Positions 16,364-22,708 of a stretch of 29,258 bases of DNA are shown piece by piece (the stretch's first letter is position 1; every line of letters starts with the position of its first letter). The DNA is from Clostridia bacterium (GTDB taxonomy: Bacteria > Bacillota > Clostridia > Oscillospirales > UBA644): the NCBI GenBank assembly GCA_014872655.1, contig WHHJ01000020.1, forward strand, positions 1 to 29,258, given 5' to 3'. The notes under the pieces were generated by a model. The model saw only the letters and a program-made list of their open reading frames with translations, did no database searches and was not told the origin of the DNA. Position numbers and translations under genes: made by a program.

Positions 16364-17126
16364 AGAGGCTTATCAAACACAAAACCCTCAAGTAATTCCG
16401 CTTCTCGTATGCGGGGCTCCGGATCTTGCAACAACCAAAGAATTGATTGTTGAGCTATCTAAAAACGGAGCGCCTCGAATCGAATTGGAAATTCCTTTTT
16501 CTGACCCCATTGCAGAGAATCCGATCACCCAAACAGCAAGTGTGCTGGCACTAAAAGCGGAAACAACCGTTGACGCCATTTTTGAGATGATGCAACAGGT
16601 TCGAGAAGAAACGAATGTTCCCGTTTTCTTTACAACGTACGCCAACGTACTATTTTCATACGGAACGGAACCATTTGCACAAAAATGCGCACAGGTCCAA
16701 GCCGACGCTGTCGTTTTGAAAGATGTTCCGTTTGAAGAAAAGGAAGAATTTGAATCTGTCTTTAAAAAATATGGGATCTGCTTTATTCGTCAGCTCACGC
16801 CTACGTCAAAATCCAGAATTGCCATGATAGCACAAGGTGCGGATGGATTTTTAGACTGTTTCTCGTCTTTGAGCTCACCAAAAACAATTCAAGCCATTGC
16901 CCAAGAAATCCAACAGGTTGTTCAAACGGCAAAACAAGGGCAAAACAAACGCCCTTGTCTGGTTGAAACAGATTTAAACGCCCCCGACCAGATAGCCCAA
17001 TTAGCACCATTAGCAGACGGAATTATTCTAAATACAGGTATTATTGAATGGATTGTGAAAGATCCGCAAAATTGCGTGCAAAACGCGATAAAATATTACC
17101 AAACAATTTTGGAAAAATTAGCGTAA
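16356..17126 (+). CDS. trpA: Divergent tryptophan synthase alpha-like protein
   Basis: A 256-residue protein colinear with TrpA (E. coli TrpA has 268). Family blocks are recognisable: VIPLLVCGAPDL near the N terminus, ELEIPFSDPIAENP at 43-56, and VVLKDVPFEE at 119-128. By hand alignment the catalytic glutamate (E. coli E49) is kept as E43. The catalytic aspartate D60 is replaced by E54, the next glycine by N55, and Y175 by about D167. The phosphate-binding GFG and SGS loops are replaced by ETD (204-206) and LNT (225-227). This suggests it may not cleave indole-3-glycerol phosphate and may instead only bind or activate TrpB. The ATG at 16356 has GGGGAGG 6 bases upstream and overlaps trpB; an earlier ATG at 16320 lies inside trpB. 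Confidence 0.86.
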   Translation: MNKEAYQTQNPQVIPLLVCGAPDLATTKELIVELSKNGAPRIELEIPFSDPIAENPITQTASVLALKAETTVDAIFEMMQQVREETNVPVFFTTYANVLFSYGTEPFAQKCAQVQADAVVLKDVPFEEKEEFESVFKKYGICFIRQLTPTSKSRIAMIAQGADGFLDCFSSLSSPKTIQAIAQEIQQVVQTAKQGQNKRPCLVETDLNAPDQIAQLAPLADGIILNTGIIEWIVKDPQNCVQNAIKYYQTILEKLA

Positions 17127-17157
17127 TATAAAACGTTAGGCTTTAAAATTTACAAAC

Positions 17158-17194
17158 AAAACAGGCTGTCATATCTTGACAGCCTGTTTTGTTT
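17158..17194 (+). terminator. Bidirectional terminator between trpA and the symporter
   Basis: A 14-bp perfect stem (17158-17171 with 17177-17190, core ACAGGCTGTCA) has a 5-base loop. TTTTGTTTT follows on the plus side and its equivalent occurs on the minus side, so it can end both trpBA and the convergent symporter transcript. Confidence 0.88.
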
Positions 17195-17257
17195 TATCAA
17201 ATTACATATTATTATTTTTCGCACAAAAAAGAACAAGAACCCTTTCATTACCATACA

Positions 17258-18784
17258 TTATTTTACCCGGTACTGTCCTTTACATTTTAAAATCGTACAA
17301 ACACGATCAAACTCTAAGGCCACATCTTTGCGGTCTTTTTTCTTGTCTACCAAAGAAATCCCCCACAACACAACCGAAGAAAGCACAAACGCGGGAACCA
17401 ATTCATAAAACGAAAGAGTGCGTACGCCTAAACCCCAATAAAAAAGCGCTTTCCACGCTAATACGCCTATTCCACCCGCTAAAATAGATCCTACCGCGCC
17501 TTTATGTGTAATTCGACCGGAGTACAGGGAAAAAAGCATCACAGGGCCAAAGGCCGCAGCAAAGCCTTCCATTGCCACAACCGCCACAACCGGAGTGGCT
17601 GTCTTGGAATCCCAACACATAATACCGACCGCAACAGCAAATAAAACCAGAACGACCCGACAGACGGTTACCATCCCAATTTCAGAAGTTTTTGTGCGGA
17701 TTTTTGGATAGATATCATAAGCCGAAAAGGTTGCAGCGGACATCAAATAAGCCCCAGCAGCCGAAAGCAAACAAACAAGTAAAACAAAAAACAGCAGCCC
17801 TCGTATATACTCATTTTCAATAATAAATATACCTTGAAATAAAGCGGCAGATCGTCCGGAACTCCCTACAAGAGGATAGGAAAACGCCCCTAATAACACC
17901 GCGCAACCACAGCAAATAATCGTCCAAATTAAACAAGCATAAGAAGAACGGCGCATCTTTTTCCGATGCCGAGCTGCCATATAGTGAGTTAAAACTTGCG
18001 GCATACCAAAACAACATAACCCTGCGCTTAAGCAAGTTAAAGCAGATGGAACCGAAAGTTGATAAAAATCATCGGTTAGCGTTTTAGGGAATAAATGAAG
18101 CCCCTGCAACAAGTTTGAATGTACAATGGAAACCTGTGTCTGCCCGGATACAAGATAAGTCAAAACAACAGCCGCCACTAAAACCATAACGACTAAAACA
18201 GACTGAACAACCCCGGAAACGACCACGGAAGTAAAGCCACCGAAAAGCAAATATATTACAACACAAAGTAAACAGACCGCAACAGAAAGAGGCCTGGAAA
18301 ACCCAAACAACGCCGTACAAAGCGAAGAACTGAACGAAACAAGAAAAACAGCCATCAACAAAGAGAATACAATGCCCACCCCGGCACTAACCACACGAAC
18401 CACACCGCTGGCACTCTTGAACCGAACTTCCAAATATTCAGGAATGGTCAAAGCCCCTGCAACCTCGGCATAGACGCGCAATCTCCGAGACAAAAAAATC
18501 CAACTTAAAAAGCCGCCTACGGCAACCGCAACGCTTAAAAAAATAGCATTTTTGATTCCACTGACCGATGAAAACGCAATTGCAGGCAAAACCAACAATA
18601 CAAACCCTGAAAAATCCGAAACACAAGCAGACAGAGAATTTGCTAACGGAGTCAGGCGTCGTCCAGATAAAAAAAAGGAGGAAACGACGTTATTGCCCGC
18701 ATTGCGCCGCTCCCCTAAAAGACCGGCCGCACAAATAATCGTAACATATAAAATCAGCAGCGCTAAAAAAACAGCTGTCTCCAT
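17258..18784 (-). CDS. Sodium:solute symporter family protein (PutP-like)
   Basis: A 508-residue permease of the sodium:solute symporter (SSS) family with about 13 hydrophobic segments. The conserved SDFSG motif at 56-60 matches the Na+-site D55/S57 region of the proline carrier PutP, and FGMPQVLTHYMAAR around 259-272 is the family's central signature. In the segment around 340-350 (LLSAAGAYLMSAATFSAYD) the serine of the PutP S340/T341 pair is kept but the threonine appears to be alanine. The substrate is not predictable; proline is only one option. ATG 18784 is chosen because GGAGG lies 9 bases upstream; an ATG just after the Shine-Dalgarno would have no spacer. It is convergent with trpA, so not in its operon. 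Confidence 0.88.
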   Translation of the reverse strand: METAVFLALLILYVTIICAAGLLGERRNAGNNVVSSFFLSGRRLTPLANSLSACVSDFSGFVLLVLPAIAFSSVSGIKNAIFLSVAVAVGGFLSWIFLSRRLRVYAEVAGALTIPEYLEVRFKSASGVVRVVSAGVGIVFSLLMAVFLVSFSSSLCTALFGFSRPLSVAVCLLCVVIYLLFGGFTSVVVSGVVQSVLVVMVLVAAVVLTYLVSGQTQVSIVHSNLLQGLHLFPKTLTDDFYQLSVPSALTCLSAGLCCFGMPQVLTHYMAARHRKKMRRSSYACLIWTIICCGCAVLLGAFSYPLVGSSGRSAALFQGIFIIENEYIRGLLFFVLLVCLLSAAGAYLMSAATFSAYDIYPKIRTKTSEIGMVTVCRVVLVLFAVAVGIMCWDSKTATPVVAVVAMEGFAAAFGPVMLFSLYSGRITHKGAVGSILAGGIGVLAWKALFYWGLGVRTLSFYELVPAFVLSSVVLWGISLVDKKKDRKDVALEFDRVCTILKCKGQYRVK

Positions 18785-18828
18785 TCTTATCATCCTCCGA
18801 AGAAACACCTTTGCACTTCTTATTTTAT

Positions 18829-18857
18829 AGGATACCCTGTTTTTTACAAATTGTCAA
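18829..18857 (-). promoter_or_regulatory. Probable promoter of the symporter gene
   Basis: On the minus strand TTGACA (18857-18852) is followed after 17 bases by TATCCT (18834-18829). A better -10 match (TATAAA, 18829-18824) has too long a spacer. The start is about 45 bases downstream. Confidence 0.5.
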
Positions 18858-18902
18858 GAGGTTTAAAAAATTCTATTGTCGCATTTTTAAGACAACACAA
18901 TG

Positions 18903-18940
18903 AGACACCCGAATGTTTCACGTGAAACATTCGGGTGTCT
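18903..18940. promoter_or_regulatory. parS site inside a 38-bp perfect palindrome
   Basis: The 16-bp core TGTTTCACGTGAAACA (18914-18929) is an exact match to the Bacillus subtilis parS consensus bound by ParB/Spo0J. The symmetry continues perfectly for 11 more bases on each side (arm AGACACCCGAA). The site lies between the symporter gene and the small unknown gene, about 0.55 kb upstream of parA. There is no T run on either side, so the large hairpin is not a standard terminator. Confidence 0.95.
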
Positions 18941-18945
18941 GTCGC

Positions 18946-19287
18946 TTATTCCCGCTCCCGCCCTACAACGGACATTTCAGGATGATGCTGAGCATACATC
19001 TTACAGATACGCAACACTTCGTCACTTGACGTGTCACATTCCAACACAAATTGAAAACAGCAAGTATTTTTACGCTGATGAATAGAAGACAGTCTACGCA
19101 AAATGCTTTCCACATAATCCGCATCTTCTCCAGGCCAAACATGCACAACACACTTTTGCACGCCTTGGCAAATGGAAGACCGTTCTTTGAGAGCCGACTT
19201 TTCAAGAAGCCGCCCAACTAATTCTGTCAGAAAAAACACACCCAGCAATGCAAATACGGCAAAAACGACTTCCGCGACAATTTCCAT
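18946..19287 (-). CDS. Small membrane-anchored protein of unknown function
   Basis: A 113-residue protein that I do not recognise. One hydrophobic segment at about residues 4-24 (VAEVVFAVFALLGVFFLTELV) probably anchors it in the membrane. The rest is an alpha/beta-looking soluble domain with alternating strands and helices (KCVVHVWPGEDADYVESILR, then FQFVLECDTSSDEVLRI) and five cysteines (C40, C46, C75, C76 and C83 by my count). The ATG follows GGGGGA at about 9 bases. It sits between the two parS sites and is read away from parA. Its stop lies 5 bases from the 38-bp parS palindrome. The good start site and matching base composition support a real gene; I cannot propose a role. Confidence 0.7.
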   Translation of the reverse strand: MEIVAEVVFAVFALLGVFFLTELVGRLLEKSALKERSSICQGVQKCVVHVWPGEDADYVESILRRLSSIHQRKNTCCFQFVLECDTSSDEVLRICKMYAQHHPEMSVVGRERE

Positions 19288-19388
19288 ATAAATCCCCCAT
19301 GTTCTATGTAAGCCTCTTCAGGAAAAGCCGATAAGCCTATTACAACATATGCGGGACAAGCCTGAGGTGCTACCCTACGAATCAAGTA

Positions 19389-19404
19389 TGTTTCACGTGA
19401 AACA
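19389..19404. promoter_or_regulatory. Second parS site
   Basis: TGTTTCACGTGAAACA is a second exact copy of the parS consensus. It lies 475 bp from the first and 17 bp upstream of the -35 element of the parA promoter. Flanking symmetry extends by only one base pair on each side. Confidence 0.95.
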
Positions 19405-19421
19405 TTTGTACAAAAACACTA

Positions 19422-19450
19422 TTGCTTTCTATCATAAAAGATGATATAAT
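19422..19450 (+). promoter_or_regulatory. Promoter of parAB-serS
   Basis: An extended -10 TGATATAAT (TATAAT at 19445-19450) is preceded after 17 bases by a weak -35 TTGCTT (19422-19427). The parA start is 35 bases downstream. Confidence 0.62.
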
Positions 19451-19485
19451 GTTTTTAAGAATAAAGTTCTGATTCGAAGGGAAAA

Positions 19486-20271
19486 ATGACCATGTCCAAA
19501 ATTATTGCAGTGGCAAACCAAAAAGGCGGCGTCGGGAAGACAACAACCGTAGTCAATCTTGCCTCTTGCTTGGCGGAAAAAGGAAAAAAAGTTCTACTTG
19601 TCGATCTGGACGCACAAGGCAACGCGACAAGCGGGTGCGGAATATCCAAAAGGCACCTGGAGTTTTCTGCTTACAATCTGCTTACAGACGAATCCCCTAA
19701 CGCAGAACAAATCATACAAAACACCGTCTACAAAAATTTGTGGATCGTTCCGTCTACTATGGATTTGGCCGGAGCGGAACTGGAACTTTCGGAGCAAAAA
19801 AACCGAACACAAAAATTAAGAGCAGCCATCGAAACACAAAAAGAACGCTTCGACTACATCTTTATTGATTGTCCGCCCTCTTTAGGGCTCGTCACATTGA
19901 ATGCGCTTTCTGCCGCAGATTCTGTACTTATTCCAATTCAATGTGAATTTTACGCACTGGAAGGGTTATCCCAACTGACAAACACGATTAAGCAAGTTAA
20001 AAAACTGTATAATCCGGATCTTACAATTGAAGGCGTACTGGTTACCATGTACGACGGACGATTGAACCTGACAGGACAAGTTCTTGCAGAAGTGAAAAAA
20101 TATTTTGCAGACAAAACCTTTAAAACGGTGATTCCTCGGAATGTTCGAATCTCAGAAGCCCCGAGCCACGGAAAACCAATCAACTATTATGACCGGGGCG
20201 CAAAAGGAACGGCCGCATACTATGCATTGGCAGATGAAATGATTAAAAACCACAAGAAACAAAGGAGGTAA
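19486..20271 (+). CDS. parA: Chromosome partitioning ATPase ParA (Soj)
   Basis: A 261-residue deviant-Walker-A ATPase that works with ParB and parS to segregate replicated origins and, in Bacillus, to modulate DnaA. The P-loop KGGVGKTT starts at residue 13 with both the signature and catalytic lysines. LLVDLDAQGNAT (Walker A') and YIFIDCPPSLG (Walker B) follow in order. There is no N-terminal helix-turn-helix, so it belongs to the chromosomal Soj class rather than the large plasmid ParA class. Two ATG codons are possible: 19486 with AGG 5 bases upstream, and 19492, which gives the more usual MSKIIAVANQ start. It is 5 bases upstream of parB, and its own last codons form parB's Shine-Dalgarno. 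Confidence 0.95.
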   Translation: MTMSKIIAVANQKGGVGKTTTVVNLASCLAEKGKKVLLVDLDAQGNATSGCGISKRHLEFSAYNLLTDESPNAEQIIQNTVYKNLWIVPSTMDLAGAELELSEQKNRTQKLRAAIETQKERFDYIFIDCPPSLGLVTLNALSAADSVLIPIQCEFYALEGLSQLTNTIKQVKKLYNPDLTIEGVLVTMYDGRLNLTGQVLAEVKKYFADKTFKTVIPRNVRISEAPSHGKPINYYDRGAKGTAAYYALADEMIKNHKKQRR

Positions 20272-20276
20272 GCCTC

Positions 20277-21167
20277 TTGGCCAAAGGTTTGGGAAAAGGG
20301 CTGAATAGCCTATTTGAAGAAAATGAAACAGATTTTGAAGAAAGCCAAAAAGAGTTGATTCAAGTTCCAATCACTCAGGTAGAGCCGAACAAAGCGCAGC
20401 CCCGAAAAACATTTGAAAAAGACGCGCTCGACGAGTTAGCTTCTTCGATTGCACAAAATGGGATGCTGCAACCTATCATTGCAAGACCCTTGCAAAACGG
20501 ACAGTATCAAATTGTATCCGGAGAAAGGCGTTGGCGGGCAGCCCGCTTAGCAGGATTAAGAGAAGTTCCCGTTATCGTAAAAGAATTAGACGACAAAACA
20601 ACGCTGGAGATCGGGTTGATCGAAAACCTGCAACGCGAAGACTTGAACATTGTAGAAGAAGCAAAGGGTTATCGCGTATTGATCGAAGAATTTTCATTGA
20701 CACAAGAAGAAGTGGCAAAACGGGTCGGAAAATCCAGACCGGTTATTGCCAATGCAATGCGTATTTTAGCCTTACCTGAAAAAGTTTTAGACCTTGTACT
20801 GGAAGGACAGTTGTCCTCCGGGCACGCCCGCGCATTATTACCGCTGCAGGAACTGTATGAGCCGCAGACGTTTATTAAATTGGTTGAACAAATTGTTCAA
20901 AAAGGGCTGACGGTTCGAGACGTTGAAAATATGGCTAAAAAGAAACCGGGTAAAAAACAAAAAACCGAAGACAAAAACGCCATTTATTATGCCTCGTTAT
21001 GCGAAGATCTATCCAAGAGCTGGGGGAGAAAATTCCGGATTAAATCGGAAAAGTCAGCAAAAGGCAAAGAAAAAGGAACTATTTTAATTGAATACTACAG
21101 CAAAGACGATTTTGAAAATCTAATCGAAAAGTTAAAGGACGAAGGGAACGCGAACGACCATGATTGA
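20277..21167 (+). CDS. parB: Chromosome partitioning protein ParB (Spo0J)
   Basis: A 296-residue parS-binding CTPase clamp that spreads along origin-proximal DNA and loads SMC. The N terminus AKGLGKGLNSLF is the segment that stimulates ParA in Spo0J-type proteins. The CTP-binding motif GERRWRAAR is at 82-90, the second motif ENLQREDLN at about 116-124, and the helix-turn-helix at about 141-162 (TQEEVAKRVGKSRPVIANAM). A C-terminal dimerisation region follows a lysine-rich linker. The start is TTG at 20277, supported by AAAGGAGG exactly 8 bases upstream and by the family N terminus. Two consensus parS sites, its targets, lie just upstream of parA. It overlaps serS by 8 bases. Confidence 0.96.
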   Translation: MAKGLGKGLNSLFEENETDFEESQKELIQVPITQVEPNKAQPRKTFEKDALDELASSIAQNGMLQPIIARPLQNGQYQIVSGERRWRAARLAGLREVPVIVKELDDKTTLEIGLIENLQREDLNIVEEAKGYRVLIEEFSLTQEEVAKRVGKSRPVIANAMRILALPEKVLDLVLEGQLSSGHARALLPLQELYEPQTFIKLVEQIVQKGLTVRDVENMAKKKPGKKQKTEDKNAIYYASLCEDLSKSWGRKFRIKSEKSAKGKEKGTILIEYYSKDDFENLIEKLKDEGNANDHD

Positions 21168-22443
21168 TATTAAATTTTTAAGAGAAAATCCGGAAGTTGT
21201 AAAGCAAAACATCAAAAATAAATTCCAGGACCAAAAACTGGAATTAGTGGATAAAGTGATTCGTCTGGACGAAGAAAACCGCGCAACAAAAGCGCAGGTA
21301 GAAGCACTGCGCGCAGAACGCAATAAAGCATCCAAACAAATTGGCGGACTGCTGGCAAAAGGAGAAAAAGAACAGGCCGAACAAATCAAAGCAGAAATCG
21401 CAAAAAGCGGAGATCAAATTGAGCAGTTGACACAAAAAGAACGGCAGCTGCAAGAGGAAATCAAAAAAATCATGATGGTGATTCCGCAAATTATTGACAA
21501 ATCTGTTCCGATCGGAAAAGACGACAGCGAAAATGTGGAGATCGAGCGTTTTGGCGAACCGGTCGTGCCGGATTTTGATATTCCGTATCATACGGAAATT
21601 ATGGAGAACTTTAACGGCATAGACCTTGACAGTGCTCGAAAAGTAGCCGGAAACGGGTTTTATTATCTGATGGGCGACATTGCCCGGCTACATTCCGCCG
21701 TTATTACTTATGCCAGAGATTTTATGATTGATCGCGGCTTTACGTACTGCGTTCCACCGTTTATGATTCGAAGCGATGTGGTAACGGGCGTTATGAGTTT
21801 TGCCGAAATGGAATCGATGATGTATAAAATAGAAGGCGAAGACCTTTATCTGGTGGGTACCAGCGAACACTCCATGATCGGAAAATTTATCGATACCATT
21901 TTACCGGAAGAAAAACTGCCGCAGACATTGACCAGTTATTCTCCCTGTTTTAGAAAAGAAAAAGGCGCGCACGGCATTGAAGAACGCGGCGTATATCGGA
22001 TTCATCAGTTTGAAAAACAAGAGATGATTGTGATTTGTAAGCCGGAAGATAGTATGATGTGGTTTGACAAACTATGGAAAAACACCGTAGACCTGTTCCG
22101 CTCTTTAGACATTCCCGTCCGCACGCTGGAATGCTGCTCTGGAGATCTTGCCGACCTGAAAGTGAAATCCCTAGACGTTGAAGCTTGGTCCCCGCGCCAG
22201 AAAAAATATTTTGAAGTGGGGAGCTGTTCCAACCTCGGAGATGCGCAGGCAAGACGTCTAAAAATCCGTGTTGTTGGCGAAAACGGCGAAAAATATTTGG
22301 CGCACACACTAAACAATACCGTGGTCGCTCCGCCGAGAATGTTGATTGCCTTTTTAGAAAACAATCTGCAAAAAGACGGTTCTATCCACATTCCAACCGC
22401 GTTGCAACCCTATATGGGCGGAAAGCAAAGCATCACAAAATAA
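21160..22443 (+). CDS. serS: Seryl-tRNA synthetase
   Basis: A 427-residue class II synthetase that charges tRNA-Ser. The N-terminal coiled-coil arm that grips the long variable arm of tRNA-Ser spans about residues 30-105. The catalytic domain carries TSEH (234-237), motif 2 with FRKEKGAHG (264-272) and motif 3 HTLNNTVVAPPRMLIAFLEN (about 382-401). Several signatures differ from common bacterial SerRS (TSEHSMIGKF where TAE is usual; GSCSNLGDAQARR) and read more like archaeal-style sequences. The ATG at 21160 overlaps parB by 8 bases. It has only a distant AAGGG, so coupling to parB translation is likely. It ends at a strong terminator, and the cell's only SerRS could be this one. Confidence 0.93.
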   Translation: MIDIKFLRENPEVVKQNIKNKFQDQKLELVDKVIRLDEENRATKAQVEALRAERNKASKQIGGLLAKGEKEQAEQIKAEIAKSGDQIEQLTQKERQLQEEIKKIMMVIPQIIDKSVPIGKDDSENVEIERFGEPVVPDFDIPYHTEIMENFNGIDLDSARKVAGNGFYYLMGDIARLHSAVITYARDFMIDRGFTYCVPPFMIRSDVVTGVMSFAEMESMMYKIEGEDLYLVGTSEHSMIGKFIDTILPEEKLPQTLTSYSPCFRKEKGAHGIEERGVYRIHQFEKQEMIVICKPEDSMMWFDKLWKNTVDLFRSLDIPVRTLECCSGDLADLKVKSLDVEAWSPRQKKYFEVGSCSNLGDAQARRLKIRVVGENGEKYLAHTLNNTVVAPPRMLIAFLENNLQKDGSIHIPTALQPYMGGKQSITK

Positions 22444-22481
22444 CAAATCCAGACAAAAACTGCGGAAAAATCACAAAATAC

Positions 22482-22520
22482 AAAAGAAAAAGAGCGAGTA
22501 AAACTCGCTCTTTTTCTTTT
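22482..22520 (+). terminator. Strong terminator after serS
   Basis: An 18-bp stem (22482-22499 with 22503-22520, core GAGCGAGT/ACTCGCTC) is flanked by A-rich and T-rich arms. It works in both orientations, so it can also stop transcripts arriving from comM on the minus strand. Confidence 0.92.
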
Positions 22521-22543
22521 ATTAAAACAGGGTTAAGCTCGTC

Positions 22544-22708
22544 TTAAGAATCTAAATCCCAATCAAAATGACCCGTCAACACCGTAGTTTCGGTGTCTGC
22601 AACCACTAACAGGCCGCCGTCTACATGTCCGGCCCGCTCCTCTCCGTCTTCTGCTTGGAAGCGACATTCTCCGGCGCGTATTGCGGTCATAAACGGAATG
22701 TGCCCGGC
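22544..22708 (-). pseudogene. Remnant of ATP synthase epsilon subunit (atpC 3' end)
   Basis: Directly after the comM stop codon, and in the same frame, 54 sense codons run to a TAA at 22544-22546. They read AGHIPFMTAIRAGECRF near the start and GGLLVVADTETTVLTG near the end. This resembles the second half of the N-terminal beta-sandwich of F1-ATPase epsilon subunits (the GH.P..TA...G pattern, then GG.L.V.....TVL). The short end without a helical domain fits compact epsilon subunits. The first half of the gene, a start codon and a ribosome binding site are all absent, so it is probably a broken copy. The identification is by eye only; a chance resemblance is less likely but possible. Confidence 0.55.

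Noticed and set aside
18903..18940. Rho-independent terminator at the parS palindrome
   Set aside because: The hairpin is strong but no T run follows on either strand.
22382..22390. CTATCCACA as a second DnaA box
   Set aside because: It has one mismatch and lies within the serS coding sequence, so it is probably chance.
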